Position numbers and translations under genes: made by a program. Below are positions 8,946 to 17,558 of a stretch of DNA of 64,000 nt, one piece after another. Below the pieces are notes generated by a model. It saw nothing but the letters and a program-made list of their open reading frames with translations, was not told the DNA's origin and did no database searches. Source of the stretch: Azospirillaceae bacterium (lineage in GTDB: Bacteria; Pseudomonadota; Alphaproteobacteria; Azospirillales; Azospirillaceae); contig DASQNC010000017.1 in NCBI GenBank assembly GCA_035645145.1, positions 26,762-90,761 on the forward strand, read 5' to 3'. Numbering within the stretch: the stretch's first letter is position 1; the number at the start of each line of letters is the position of its first letter.

Positions 8946-10919
8946 ATGCCCAAGTTGCACCTGACCCGACGCACCCTGCTGACGGGCGCGGCCGCCAGCG
9001 GCCTCGCGCTCGGCCTGAACTGGGAGGCACTGGCCCAGCAGCCCGGCGTCGTGCGCCTGCGCCTGCTGGAGACGACCGACATCCACGTGCACGTGTTCCC
9101 GTACGACTACTACCGGGACCGCGAGGACGACACGATGGGTCTGGCCAAGACCGCGACCCTGATCGCGCGGGCACGGGCCGAGGTGCCGAACAGCCTGCTG
9201 TTCGACAACGGCGATTTCCTGCAGGGCAACCCCATGGGCGACTGGGTCGCCTATCAGCGCGGCATGCGGGCCGGCGACACGCACCCGGTCATGAACGGCA
9301 TGCGCGTGCTCGGCTACGATGCCGCGACGCTGGGCAACCACGAATTCAACTACGGCCTCGACTTCCTGGACAAGGTGCTGTCCGGCGCCAACTTCCCCAT
9401 CGTCTGCGCCAACGTGGCCAAGGGGCCGTTGGCCGGGTCGCCGCGCGGCGACCAGACCCTGGTGAAACCCTACACCATCCTCGAACGCACGGTCGTCGAC
9501 GAGGCCGGCGGGCGCCACCCGCTGAAGGTGGGCGTGATCGGTGTCACCCCGCCCCAGATCATGCAGTGGGACCGGGCGCACCTGGAGGGCAACGCGAACG
9601 CCCGCGACATCGTCGAGGCGGCGGCGGCCTGGGTGCCCGAGATGCGCGAGCGCGGGGCGGACATCGTGGTGATGCTGTCCCATTCCGGCATCGCACCGGG
9701 CAACCGGGCGGGCGGCGACGAGAACGCCAGCCTGTTCCTGGCCCGCGAGGTGAAGGGCATCGACGCCATCTTCACCGGCCACCAGCACAAGGTCTTCCCC
9801 GGCCCCGACTTCACCGGCGACGGCATCGACGCCAAGGCGGGCACGCTGGCCGGCGTCCCCACCGTCATGGCCGGCTTCTGGGGCAGCCACCTCGGCCTGA
9901 TCGATCTGGTGCTCAAGCGTGACGGCGGCCGCTGGCATGTCCTCGGCCATTCGTCCGAGGCGCGGCCGATCTACAAGCGTGAAGGCCGCACCGTCGTTCC
10001 CCAGGCCGAACCCGACGTGCAGGTGATGGCCGCGGTCAAGGCGGACCACGAATCCACCCTGGCCTATGTGCGCCAGCCGGTGGGCAAGATCACCGCCCCC
10101 ATCAACAGCTACTTCGCCCTGGTCGCCGACGACCCGTCGGTCCAGATCGTGAGCCAGGCCCAGCTCTGGTACGTCGGCCAGCTCCTGAAGGGCACCCCGC
10201 ACGCGGACCTTCCGGTCCTTTCGGCGGCGGCCCCGTTCAAGGCCGGCGGGCGCGGCGGCGCCGACTACTACACCGACGTCCCGGCCGGCGACATCGCCAT
10301 CAAGAACGTCGCCGACTTGTACCTGTACCCCAACACCGTCCGTGCCGTGGCGGTGACCGGCGAGCAGGTGAAGGAGTGGCTGGAGCGGTCGGCCGGCATC
10401 TTCCGCCAGATCAACCCGTCGGGCGAGGAGCAGCCGCTCCTCGACCCGAACTTCCCGTCCTTCAACTACGACGTCATCGACGGGGTGACCTACCGGATCG
10501 ACCTGACCAAGCCGTCCCGCTACGACCTGGACGGCAAGCTGGCGAACCCGGACGCCCACCGGATCGTGGACCTGAGGTACCAGGGCAAGCCGATCGATCC
10601 GAAGCAGCGCTTCGTCATCGCCACCAACAACTACCGCGCGGGCGGCGGCGGCAAGTTCCCCGGTGCGGACGGCACGACCATCATCCTGGAAGCGCCGGAC
10701 ACTAACCGCGACGTGCTGGTCCGCTACATCGCCGAGCGAGGCACCATCGACCCGTCGGCGGACGGCAACTGGGGCTTCGTGCCGGTGCCGGGCGCGACCA
10801 ATGTCGTGTTCGACAGCGCCCCCCAGGCCCAGCAGTACCTGTCATCGGCCAAGGGTGTCGCCTTCGTGGGTCCGTCGCAGGAAGGCTTTGCGAAGTACAG
10901 GCTCGACCTGTCCGCATAA
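8946..10919 (+). CDS. cpdB: 2',3'-cyclic-nucleotide 2'-phosphodiesterase / 3'-nucleotidase
   Basis: Periplasmic bifunctional phosphoesterase of 657 aa that hydrolyses 2',3'-cyclic nucleotides and 3'-nucleotides for phosphate and nucleoside scavenging. The N-terminus has a twin-arginine-like signal (TRRTLLTGAAASG). The metallophosphoesterase motifs are clear: TDIHVH (Asp45, His47), GDFLQGNP (89-96), GNHEF (130-134), SHSG and GHQH (about 278-281). The C-terminal half is the 5'-nucleotidase substrate-binding domain, including NNYRAGGGGKFPG. Length matches CpdB. The ATG at 8946 follows an AGAGG about ten bases upstream. A strong hairpin lies just after the stop. Confidence 0.94.
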   Translation: MPKLHLTRRTLLTGAAASGLALGLNWEALAQQPGVVRLRLLETTDIHVHVFPYDYYRDREDDTMGLAKTATLIARARAEVPNSLLFDNGDFLQGNPMGDWVAYQRGMRAGDTHPVMNGMRVLGYDAATLGNHEFNYGLDFLDKVLSGANFPIVCANVAKGPLAGSPRGDQTLVKPYTILERTVVDEAGGRHPLKVGVIGVTPPQIMQWDRAHLEGNANARDIVEAAAAWVPEMRERGADIVVMLSHSGIAPGNRAGGDENASLFLAREVKGIDAIFTGHQHKVFPGPDFTGDGIDAKAGTLAGVPTVMAGFWGSHLGLIDLVLKRDGGRWHVLGHSSEARPIYKREGRTVVPQAEPDVQVMAAVKADHESTLAYVRQPVGKITAPINSYFALVADDPSVQIVSQAQLWYVGQLLKGTPHADLPVLSAAAPFKAGGRGGADYYTDVPAGDIAIKNVADLYLYPNTVRAVAVTGEQVKEWLERSAGIFRQINPSGEEQPLLDPNFPSFNYDVIDGVTYRIDLTKPSRYDLDGKLANPDAHRIVDLRYQGKPIDPKQRFVIATNNYRAGGGGKFPGADGTTIILEAPDTNRDVLVRYIAERGTIDPSADGNWGFVPVPGATNVVFDSAPQAQQYLSSAKGVAFVGPSQEGFAKYRLDLSA

Positions 10920-10924
10920 GGACG

Positions 10925-10959
10925 GCCCGTCGCCCCGGCCACTCGCCGGGGCGACGGGC
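10925..10959. terminator. GC-rich hairpin between convergent genes
   Basis: A perfect 14-bp inverted repeat (arms 10925-10938 and 10946-10959, loop of 7) begins six bases after the cpdB stop and before the end of the convergent membrane-protein gene. There is no long T-run on either side, so it is a probable but not textbook intrinsic terminator that could serve both strands. Confidence 0.65.
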
Positions 10960-10980
10960 TGGATTTCCGGTGTTACCGGG

Positions 10981-11328
10981 TCAGATCGCGGGATCGTAGG
11001 CGTGGGCACCCTGCTCCTGGCGGACCGGGTCCTGGCGGACCGGGGCCGCGAAATCCTGGCGGCCGGAGCTCGTGACGCCCCGGCGCCCCATGCCGCCCTG
11101 CCCCCGGTTCTCGATCATCGCCTTCACCGGGCAGTGGCGGCTCATCCCGCGGGCCACCAGCAGCCCCCCTCCCACCACCATCAGAAGCCCGCGTAGGTTG
11201 GGCTGGCGCACGGCGCCCGCGGCCATCGCAAGGCCGAACACGACGGAGCCCACGCTTTCCGCCGTGCCCATGTTCTTCGCACCACCGAACACCTGGTGGC
11301 GCGCACGCTCGATCCTATGGTCCGACAT
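10981..11328 (-). CDS. Small YgaP/DUF2892-like membrane protein
   Basis: A 115-aa protein. Residues 18-60 contain two predicted membrane helices (VGSVVFGLAMAAGAV and LRGLLMVVGGGLLVARG) followed by HCPVKAM. This is the arrangement of the DUF2892-type membrane domain, often found alone or before SRPBCC domains (GTAERxxSxxxGxxL...GHCPLY). The C-terminal 35 residues are Gln/Arg-rich and low in structure. Function unknown. Confidence 0.7.
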   Translation of the reverse strand: MSDHRIERARHQVFGGAKNMGTAESVGSVVFGLAMAAGAVRQPNLRGLLMVVGGGLLVARGMSRHCPVKAMIENRGQGGMGRRGVTSSGRQDFAAPVRQDPVRQEQGAHAYDPAI

Positions 11329-11529
11329 GCCGCCCTCGCCGCTGCATCAGAAGATCCTGCGCAGGAGCGAACCCGCCCGATCGCCAGGCGGTTCCAAATG
11401 GATGCGCACCCCCGGCCTGCCCCCTTCGGCCCGACACTTGATCCTGCGCGGCCGGTTCCACGTTATATCCACAGGCATACGTGCAGGAGGCACCCCCGCC
11501 ACGCTGCGCGGCAAATGGAGAAACCTGAA

Positions 11530-12090
11530 ATGGCAAGGGCTTGGAGCGTCGGTGTCTGTCTGGCAGGCTTCGCGTCGGCGCTGCTTGCAGGGTGCACCAA
11601 CCAGCGGGCGGAGGATGCGCGTTACGCCCAGACCGCCCTCGTGGGCCTGCCGCGGGACACACTCCTGTCCTGCGCGGGGGTCCCGGATCGCATGACCAAT
11701 TCCGGCGCCAGGGAGTTCTTCACCTACACCAGCGAAGCCGTCAGCGGGTCCGGCGGCGGCGTCTACCCGTCGTTCGGTTTCTACAGCGGCGGCTTCGGAC
11801 GCGGCTTCGGCACCGGACTCGGGTTCGGCTTCCCCCTGGGCGGTGGCTACGACGTCCGGCGCAGTGCCTGCCAGACCACCTTCACCATCGACAACGGCCG
11901 GGTCAGCCAGATCACCTACGGCGATCCGCAGGGCAACGGCGACATCGGCCAGTGCTACCAAGTGGTCCAGAACTGCCTTCAGAACGCGCAATCCCTGCCA
12001 CCGGCCACGTCCGCCCCGGCCTCTCCCGGTGCGACCAGCGCGATCCCGGGGGCGCCGCCCGCGGCACGGGCGCCGATGCGCACCCCCTGA
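11530..12090 (+). CDS. Glycine-rich lipoprotein, SmpA/BamE-like N-terminus
   Basis: A 186-aa lipoprotein with a lipobox LLAGC about 20 residues in. The segment after it, ALVGLPRDTLLSCAGVPDRM, resembles the 'GxxxxxVxxxxGxPd' start of SmpA/OmlA (BamE-like) domains. A glycine/phenylalanine-rich stretch follows, then QTTFTIDNGRVSQITYG, and a Pro/Ala tail. The start at 11530 has GGAG nine bases upstream and is preferred over an in-frame ATG at 11515. No specific function can be given; an outer-membrane lipoprotein is the best description. Confidence 0.72.
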   Translation: MARAWSVGVCLAGFASALLAGCTNQRAEDARYAQTALVGLPRDTLLSCAGVPDRMTNSGAREFFTYTSEAVSGSGGGVYPSFGFYSGGFGRGFGTGLGFGFPLGGGYDVRRSACQTTFTIDNGRVSQITYGDPQGNGDIGQCYQVVQNCLQNAQSLPPATSAPASPGATSAIPGAPPAARAPMRTP

Positions 12091-12296
12091 ACCAACCCGA
12101 ACGGGCTCCCCTCGTCCGAATGGGGAGTTGCACCATCCGGAACCCCGGCGCGACCATCGACGCCTGAGCCCGCGGGGACACGGGCCGCCCGGTTCCGGGT
12201 CCTCCGGAACCGACAGGGTCGTCCGTCGCAAACCCCTTGCCGGGACCATCCGGCCAAGCCCCGCCCGGGGCCGGGCATCCACAAGGGAGGTGCGCC

Positions 12297-12731
12297 ATGT
12301 CCGTCGCCACGATCCTGCGCCGCAAGGGGTCCACCGTCTGGACAATCCAGCCCGAGGCCGCCGTGGCCCAGGCCGCCCACGAAATGTCCGCACGCGGCAT
12401 CGGCGCCTTGCCGGTCGTGGACAACGCGGGACGGCTGCTGGGGATCATTTCGGAGCGGGACATCGTCCGGTGCATCGCCAACAAGGGGGCGTCGGCCCTG
12501 GATGCGCGCGTGGCCGACGCCATGACGGCCGAGGTCGAAACGGCGTCTTTGCCGGACACGGTCGCAGAGGTCATGGAACGGATGACCAATGGACGGTTCC
12601 GGCACCTTCCGGTGGTGGAAGGGGGCCGGCTGGCCGGCATGGTGTCCATCGGCGACATCGTCAAGCAGCGGCTTGAGGACCAGGAACTCGAAGTCGATAC
12701 GCTCCGCGGCTTCGTCAACAGCATCGGCTGA
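12297..12731 (+). CDS. Tandem CBS-domain protein
   Basis: A 144-aa protein made of two CBS domains (about 15-63 and 78-125), with GIGALPVVDNAGRLLGIISERDIV in the first and GRFRHLPVVEGGRLAGMVSIGDIV in the second. Stand-alone CBS pairs bind adenine nucleotides and regulate partners; which partner applies here is not visible. The start is firm: an AGGGAGG lies six bases before the ATG. It is monocistronic, facing the convergent ATP-grasp gene only 15 bases away. Confidence 0.9.
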   Translation: MSVATILRRKGSTVWTIQPEAAVAQAAHEMSARGIGALPVVDNAGRLLGIISERDIVRCIANKGASALDARVADAMTAEVETASLPDTVAEVMERMTNGRFRHLPVVEGGRLAGMVSIGDIVKQRLEDQELEVDTLRGFVNSIG

Positions 12732-12746
12732 GGGGGGGCGGCGGGG

Positions 12747-13955
12747 TCAGCGGAACAGGTGCGGGACGAAGCGGCTGGTGTTCCGGGTCACGGGCGTCCC
12801 GTCCTCGCGCACACCCAACCCGCAGGCCTTGTCGCCCACGATCCATACACCCAGCACGGCGTGGTGCCGTTTGCCGGCGCGGTCGGCGGCGGCCGCCACC
12901 GGATGCCACGCCTGAAAGACGAACCCCTCGTTGCCGTACGGCCCCGGCGTTTCGATCAGCGGCGTGCCCGCCGGCTCGCCGTTCGGGCCCAGGACGGCGA
13001 CGCTCAGGTTCGCGCCCTCGCGCCCGAACAAGGGCTTGGCGACCACCTGGGTCCCGGCGTCGAACGCATCGGACCGGCGGTGCGCCGGCAGCAGCAGGGG
13101 ATGGCCCGGGTTCATCTCCCAAAGCAGGGCCAGGATGCCCTTGCTGGTCAGAAGCAGCTTCCACGCCGGCTCGACCACCCGGACCGTACGCGCCATGACG
13201 GCGGTGGCCAGCGGCGCCGCGAAGGCTTCGCCAAGAAGCCATTCCCACGGGTACAGCTTGAAGAGCCACGAGATGGGCTGGCCGCGCAGGTCGACGAACC
13301 GTCCGGAGGCCGGATCGTGGCCGATCTGGTCCATGGCGATGAATTTGGCCCGCAGGCCGGCCTCCACCGCCGTGGCTTCGAGATAGCGGGTCGTCCCCTC
13401 GTCCTCGGCATGGGGCACGGTGCAGGCGAGATGCAGCGGCAGGGCATCGCCGGCTTGGCGCGCCATCTCGCCCCAGCGCGCCACCAAACGCTCGTGCAGG
13501 GAATTGAACTGGTCGGCGTCGGGTGCGATCTCTTCCAGCCAATGCCATTGGATCACCGACGCCTCGAACAGCGCCGTGGGCGTGTCGGCATTGTATTCCA
13601 GCAGCTTGGGCGGCTCGGTCCCGCCGCCCCACGAGATGTCGAAGCGGCCGTAGAGCGGCAACTCGCCCTCGCCTGCGCGGAAGCGCCGCCAGCTTTCCGC
13701 GACCAGCGGCTGGACAGCTTCCGGTATTCCCAGTTCGCCCATGCGCCCGGCCGACACCGCACGATCGGCGGCCGCCAGCATCAGGCGGTGCAGCTCGTCC
13801 GCGGCATCCTCGAGAATGTCGATTTCGGCCTCCGTGAAGGCCCAGTAGGCGCTCTCATCCCAATAGGGAGCGCCGTCGATGGTATGGAAATCGAAGCCCA
13901 GGGACTCGACCTTCGCCCGCCACTCCGGCCGGGGCTGGATTTCGATGCGCTCCAC
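12747..13955 (-). CDS. Glutathionylspermidine-synthase-like ATP-grasp ligase (YjfC/YgiC type)
   Basis: A 402-aa protein of the glutathionylspermidine synthase family of ATP-grasp ligases, which form amide bonds between a carboxylate and an amine. The N-terminus has the RPEWRAKVESLGFDFHTIDGAPYW-type segment (split here by description) and an ISWGGGTEPPKLLEYNADTP region, equivalent to the conserved 'D..w..g..klLEyNADTPt' of the family. The C-terminal half holds the ATP-grasp core with VVAKPLFGREGANL. The start is a GTG at 13955 with a strong AAAGGGGGG upstream. It follows DUF1190 and DUF350 genes in the same order as E. coli yjfL-yjfM-yjfC; substrates are unknown. Confidence 0.87.
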   Translation of the reverse strand: MERIEIQPRPEWRAKVESLGFDFHTIDGAPYWDESAYWAFTEAEIDILEDAADELHRLMLAAADRAVSAGRMGELGIPEAVQPLVAESWRRFRAGEGELPLYGRFDISWGGGTEPPKLLEYNADTPTALFEASVIQWHWLEEIAPDADQFNSLHERLVARWGEMARQAGDALPLHLACTVPHAEDEGTTRYLEATAVEAGLRAKFIAMDQIGHDPASGRFVDLRGQPISWLFKLYPWEWLLGEAFAAPLATAVMARTVRVVEPAWKLLLTSKGILALLWEMNPGHPLLLPAHRRSDAFDAGTQVVAKPLFGREGANLSVAVLGPNGEPAGTPLIETPGPYGNEGFVFQAWHPVAAAADRAGKRHHAVLGVWIVGDKACGLGVREDGTPVTRNTSRFVPHLFR

Positions 13956-13988
13956 GTCGCCCCCCTTTGCGTCCCGGCCAGCCGCGTC

Positions 13989-14651
13989 TCAGGATCCGCC
14001 GCCGAACGACCGGCCGGTCGAGCCGAACCCGCCCCGCGGGACGGAGGGGGTGCCGACCGACGGTCCCGCACCCGACCTCGGGGCGGTCTGCGCCCCGAAC
14101 GAGGCCGGTGGCCGCACATCCACCCGCGGCGACACGCTGGCCGGCGGCTGGCCGGCGGACCGGTAGCCCGGCCGCCACCCGCCGGCACGCCATGCCGCGT
14201 GGTCGCGGCGGGAAAGGGTGCCCCACCGGCGGCCGCCGGCATAGCTGTATCCATCCCGGTCCACATAAACGGGAAGGTAGCTGGGTCCGCCGAGGCTGCG
14301 GCCGATCATGTAGCCCATGAGCGCCGGCATGAACCAGCCACCGCCGGGTGACTGCAGGTTCGGCCCGGCGCCCGGCGTCGGGTCGGCCGGAACCTCCTGG
14401 CAATTGTCCGGCCCCATCTGCTCCTCGCAGGCTTCGCGCGTGGCGAAGCGCGGTGCCTGCTCGCGGTGGCGGGCCGTGGCCTGCTCCTCCGCCGTACGGC
14501 ATTCCTGTTCGGGGTTGTCGCGCGTGCACTCGGCGAAGCTGGCATAGAACCGCTCCTGCGGCTCCTCCTGGCAGGCGGTCAATGCGCCGGCCAGTGCGGT
14601 CCCCACCAGCAGTGTGGTGACGTGGCGCGATCTCTGCCGTCTGCCCTGCAT
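13989..14651 (-). CDS. DUF1190 lipoprotein (YjfM/YgiB type)
   Basis: A 220-aa lipoprotein, with lipobox LTAC near residue 27. The mature N-terminal part is Cys/Glu-rich (ECTRDNPEQECRTAEEQ and CEEQMGPDNCQ), as in YgiB/YjfM, where paired cysteines recur. A membrane-proximal Gly-rich segment (WFMPALMGYMIGR) and a Ser/Gly-rich tail ending GRSFGGGS follow, also typical. In E. coli the same family sits next to the ATP-grasp ligase, as it does here 33 bases upstream. It has been suggested that the pair modifies a surface or membrane component, but no reaction is established. Confidence 0.85.
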   Translation of the reverse strand: MQGRRQRSRHVTTLLVGTALAGALTACQEEPQERFYASFAECTRDNPEQECRTAEEQATARHREQAPRFATREACEEQMGPDNCQEVPADPTPGAGPNLQSPGGGWFMPALMGYMIGRSLGGPSYLPVYVDRDGYSYAGGRRWGTLSRRDHAAWRAGGWRPGYRSAGQPPASVSPRVDVRPPASFGAQTAPRSGAGPSVGTPSVPRGGFGSTGRSFGGGS

Positions 14652-14663
14652 GGATGTCCCCGC

Positions 14664-15065
14664 CTATTCCGTCAGCGAGCCGGCGTTGAGGATCCCGACC
14701 GCGATGGACATGGCCGCCAGGAGGATCCCGTAGCTCAGCCGGTCGGCCTCTATCCCTTCCCGGAATCCCCGCAGCAGCAACGTCGCCACGAGGAAGACCA
14801 GGAGCTGGAAGGCCAGACCGATACCCCCCCAGACCAGCATGTCCAGCAGACTGTAACTGTGGGCGGCCACACTGAACAACGGCAGGGCGAGGCCGATCAG
14901 TGTGCCGCCGAAACTGTAGGCCGCCGCCGTGTTGCCGGTGCGTATCAGGCGCAACTCATGGTAGGGCGTGACCAGGGTGTAGATGAACGCGAAGCCGGCC
15001 AGGAGGGCGACCATGGTCCCGACATAACCGAGGTAGAGCGGCACGTTGGCCAGCATGGTCGCCAT
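14664..15065 (-). CDS. DUF350 membrane protein (YjfL type)
   Basis: A 133-aa integral membrane protein with four hydrophobic helices (about 10-30, 48-70, 74-95 and 112-130). The segment HELRLIRTGNTAAAYSFGGTLIG is the diagnostic DUF350 feature (charged residues followed by a gap-rich helix). It is the first gene of the three-gene yjfLMC-like operon, 12 bases before the DUF1190 gene. The ATG at 15065 is chosen from the family start (MATMLANVPLYLGYV); an upstream in-frame ATG at 15119 would add a polar leader without family support. Confidence 0.84.
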   Translation of the reverse strand: MATMLANVPLYLGYVGTMVALLAGFAFIYTLVTPYHELRLIRTGNTAAAYSFGGTLIGLALPLFSVAAHSYSLLDMLVWGGIGLAFQLLVFLVATLLLRGFREGIEADRLSYGILLAAMSIAVGILNAGSLTE

Positions 15066-15190
15066 CTCCGGTGTCGTTGCGCACGGGTTGTTCGACGCAA
15101 TGTCGCCCGTGCGGGGCATGGCCGCAAGCCCGCCCGGGTTGTAACGTCCCGGCGGGGCGATTGATCTCTCGGATCGAAGGGGAATGCGCG

Positions 15191-15646
15191 ATGCGGATAT
15201 GGGTCGATGCCGACGCCTGTCCGGGTGCGGTGAAGGAAATCGTCATGCGGGCTGCCGAGAAGCGGCGCGTGCAGGCGCTGTTCGTGGCCGACCGGTGGGT
15301 TCCCCTGCCCGCCTCGCCCTTCCTCGCCTATGTGTCGGTGCCGCCCGGCCCGGACTCCGCGGACCAGCACATTGCCGAGGCGTCGGCCCCCGGCGACGTG
15401 GCGGTCACCCAGGACATCCCACTCGCGGCGATCCTGGTGAAGAAGGGGGTGGATGCCATCGACCCGCGGGGAACCGTCCACACGCCGGAGACCATCGGCG
15501 AGCGGTTGTCGATGCGGAACTTCATGTCCGACCTGCGCGGTGCCGGCGTGGAGACCGGCGGCCCCGCCCCCTTCGGCCCCAAGGACCGGCAGCGTTTCGC
15601 CGAGGGCTTCGACCGGGTCCTGACCAAGCGGCTGCGGGGCGGCTGA
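15191..15646 (+). CDS. YaiI/YqxD (DUF188) family protein
   Basis: A 151-aa protein of the DUF188 family. It starts MRIWVDADACPGAVKEIV, the hallmark Asp-rich N-terminus of a PIN-like fold, and continues with the conserved VTQDIPLA and DPRGTVHTPETIGERL segments. The family is widespread but has no experimentally fixed role; nuclease-like activity is only a structural inference. An AAGGGGAA about ten bases upstream supports the ATG at 15191. Transcribed alone, divergent from the DUF350 operon. Confidence 0.9.
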   Translation: MRIWVDADACPGAVKEIVMRAAEKRRVQALFVADRWVPLPASPFLAYVSVPPGPDSADQHIAEASAPGDVAVTQDIPLAAILVKKGVDAIDPRGTVHTPETIGERLSMRNFMSDLRGAGVETGGPAPFGPKDRQRFAEGFDRVLTKRLRGG

Positions 15647-15686
15647 GAACCGCTGGGAGCGGGCGGCCGGGCGTCCGCCGGCCTCC

Positions 15687-16259
15687 TCAGGCCAGCAATG
15701 AAATCTTGCCGGCTCTGGGCGCGACGGCCCACAGGGTGTCGTCACGCACCCGCTCCTGGGCCTGGTCGAGACGTTTCCACACCCGTTTCAGTCCGCGGCC
15801 CACCTCGTTCTCCTCGTCGTAGGCCGACGCGGGATCGAACCGGTGCGCCAGAGTCTCCGCCTCGCCGATCCATTGGCGGAAGAGACGGAGGTTTCCGTCC
15901 GCGGTCTGGCGCGCGTATTCCTGGGTGGTCGGGTTGTCCGAGTAGCGGCGGGCGTAGTCCTGCATGCTTTGGACATGGTCGCCGGCCAGTCCGCCGAACC
16001 CTTCGGCCACTTCCGCGGCCTGTTCGGCCAGCCGACGGCGGCCGCGCTTGTCGCCCATGAGGGTTGCGAGCTGCCCCATCTCCTTCAGGGCCTTCAGCCG
16101 GTCGACCAAGGGCGCGACCCGCGTCAACTCCGGGTTGGGACTATCGACCTGCACACCCGGTGCCGGCTGCGGATCGGGCTGTGGGGTCGAAGCCGCGACG
16201 GGGCTTGCCCGGACCGGCATGGAGCGTTGGGCGGCAATTCCGGTCAACATGGCATGCAC
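15687..16259 (-). CDS. Hypothetical protein
   Basis: A 190-aa protein I do not recognise. The first 45 residues are Pro/Ala-rich and low in complexity; the remainder is predicted helical and charged (for example LKALKEMGQLATLMGDKRGRRRLAEQAAEV), with a Trp-containing C-terminus (RVRDDTLWAVAPRAGKISLLA). No signal peptide or membrane helix. Codon use matches the neighbours, so it is likely real. The reading frame begins at 16259; ATG 16250 is an alternative start. It lies between a DUF188 gene (convergent) and mmcB (same strand, 73 bases upstream). Confidence 0.6.
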   Translation of the reverse strand: MHAMLTGIAAQRSMPVRASPVAASTPQPDPQPAPGVQVDSPNPELTRVAPLVDRLKALKEMGQLATLMGDKRGRRRLAEQAAEVAEGFGGLAGDHVQSMQDYARRYSDNPTTQEYARQTADGNLRLFRQWIGEAETLAHRFDPASAYDEENEVGRGLKRVWKRLDQAQERVRDDTLWAVAPRAGKISLLA

Positions 16260-16332
16260 TCGTGCTGCGACCTGTTCGGGAGGTTCCCACTCGGACCGGT
16301 GGCAGTCAAGCTCGGCCGCCCCGCGGACCGGA

Positions 16333-16815
16333 TCAGCCGGCCTCGCCGGACTGGTGCATCGGATCCTCGATACGGTACAGGCGGCGGGCGGCCAGTCCGG
16401 CGGCCGCGATCAGCAACGATTTCCGCCGGGCAGCCGGCAGCCTGGCTATCAGGGGATCGCGCACCAGGGCCGCGCCGAAGGCATCGGCGACGAAAAGGCC
16501 GCAGTCCACGGGGATCAGGTCCTGCGGGAAGTCGGGCGCGACCGCGAAAGCGAAGGCATCGCAATAGTCCCGGTACATCTGCCATTTCTGGTCGGCCTGG
16601 AAGTCGGCCACACCACTTTTAACCTCGACGATCCAGATGAGGCCCGCGTCGTCGAAGGCGAAGACGTCGGCCCTCCGCCCGTTGGGCAACCACATTTCGG
16701 TCAGCGTGGCGAACCCACGGTCCGCCAGCGCCCGGCGCATACCGCGCGTCAGCGCGGCGGTCACGACGGTCCGCTCCCCAGGCAGGTCAGGTGACGGGAT
16801 GGCGGAGGCGATCAC
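16333..16815 (-). CDS. mmcB: MmcB-type DNA repair endonuclease
   Basis: A 160-aa protein of the MmcB family, a PD-(D/E)xK putative endonuclease described in alphaproteobacteria as a DNA-damage-induced repair factor. The sequence shows the nuclease core: RADVFAFDDAGLIWIVEVKSG, with the acidic residue of strand 2 and the ExK of strand 3, then WQMYRDYCDAFAFAV. Length fits the family. I see no clear LexA box upstream; a GAAC-type search would be needed to test SOS control. Confidence 0.82.
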   Translation of the reverse strand: MIASAIPSPDLPGERTVVTAALTRGMRRALADRGFATLTEMWLPNGRRADVFAFDDAGLIWIVEVKSGVADFQADQKWQMYRDYCDAFAFAVAPDFPQDLIPVDCGLFVADAFGAALVRDPLIARLPAARRKSLLIAAAGLAARRLYRIEDPMHQSGEAG

Positions 16816-16955
16816 GAACGGAACTCGGAACGAAACGGGACCACAGCTTGGACGGCGTCCGGGACCGGGATCAACAGGGAAGCCCCTGATGCCGCAACTG
16901 TAGTGCTAGTGAACTCTTTGGGGCGCTCCCTGTTGCGGGAGATGGCAATGGGAAG

Positions 16956-17123
16956 GTGACGATGCGCGACGTGGGCCGGGCGGTGTTGGAATGGTTGATC
17001 CACGAGGTACGGCCGCACGCCGAAGTGCCGATCGCCGATCTGTGCCGGTGGATCGGAAGGATCCTCTGGCAGCATGAGAACAGAGCGAAGTGGCGATCCA
17101 TGCCGGTCGGATACGGCGCTGGC
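16956..17123 (+). pseudogene. Decayed IS5-family transposase, N-terminal fragment
   Basis: The frame from 16956 reads LEWLIHEVRPHAEVP, then a helix, then ILWQHENRAKWRSMPVGYG. This is the N-terminal DNA-binding region of IS5/IS1031-like transposases (consensus 'L.PLi..vRPhgk.p..dlR..ieAIlWrhqNGAkWR.iP'). The match ends at about 17123, where the frame is lost. No complete transposase, DDE triad or clean terminal inverted repeat was found, so the element is inactive. It sits in the gene-poor gap 16816-17558. Confidence 0.6.
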
Positions 17124-17195
17124 GGACGTCGCCGGACGCCCTCATCGACCGGACGCGCGGCGGGATGCCCGTGAGGTGCCCGGCCAATCTCGTGG

Positions 17196-17285
17196 CGGCT
17201 TCGGAACAAGGCCTGTGTGATCGCCGACGGCAAGCGCCGACCGGGAGTCCTCGCACTCGTTCCAGGCCAGGGGCGGCGGGGATCA
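17196..17285 (+). pseudogene. Decayed IS5-family transposase, DDE-region fragment
   Basis: A second piece of the same kind of transposase in another frame: KACVIADGKRRPGVLALVPGQ, which matches the strand after the first catalytic Asp in IS5-type enzymes ('tKacviaDg.grp.....tpGq'). The region between the two fragments should contain the first Asp and is missing, so an internal deletion plus frameshifts are implied. From here to 17470 I see only fragmentary frames and no other gene. Confidence 0.5.
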
Positions 17286-17472
17286 CCGGTACGCCAAGCA
17301 CGCGCTCTGCCCTTTGCCGGACCCGGGCTCCCGCCCGCCCGGTTCCGGGCGCGCCGGTCGCCTGCCCGGACCGGATCCGCGACGACCGTAACATCGTCAC
17401 CCCGCTGCGAGAGGTTTGCCGCATCCATCCTCGCCGCCCCGTTCTTGCCGTAGCAATCTCCTGAACCAAAAT

Positions 17473-17501
17473 TTGAGACACCCTGAAAACGTTTCTGAAT
17501 T
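17473..17501 (+). promoter_or_regulatory. Candidate promoter of the hybrid kinase gene
   Basis: TTGAGA (17473-17478) and TGAATT (17496-17501) are separated by 17 bases in a locally AT-rich stretch (17465-17525) that stands out from the GC-rich surroundings. The ATG of the kinase gene is 57 bases downstream. The -10 match is only partial. Confidence 0.35.
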
Positions 17502-17558
17502 TTATTTCCTGATTTCTGCACAGCAATTCCGGACCCAAGAGGATTAAGGCTGACCCGA

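Noticed and set aside
6915..10559. A 1,214-codon minus-strand open frame across the CDF, folB and cpdB genes
   Set aside because: Composition is typical of shadow frames, and cpdB and the CDF gene on the plus strand explain the sequence.
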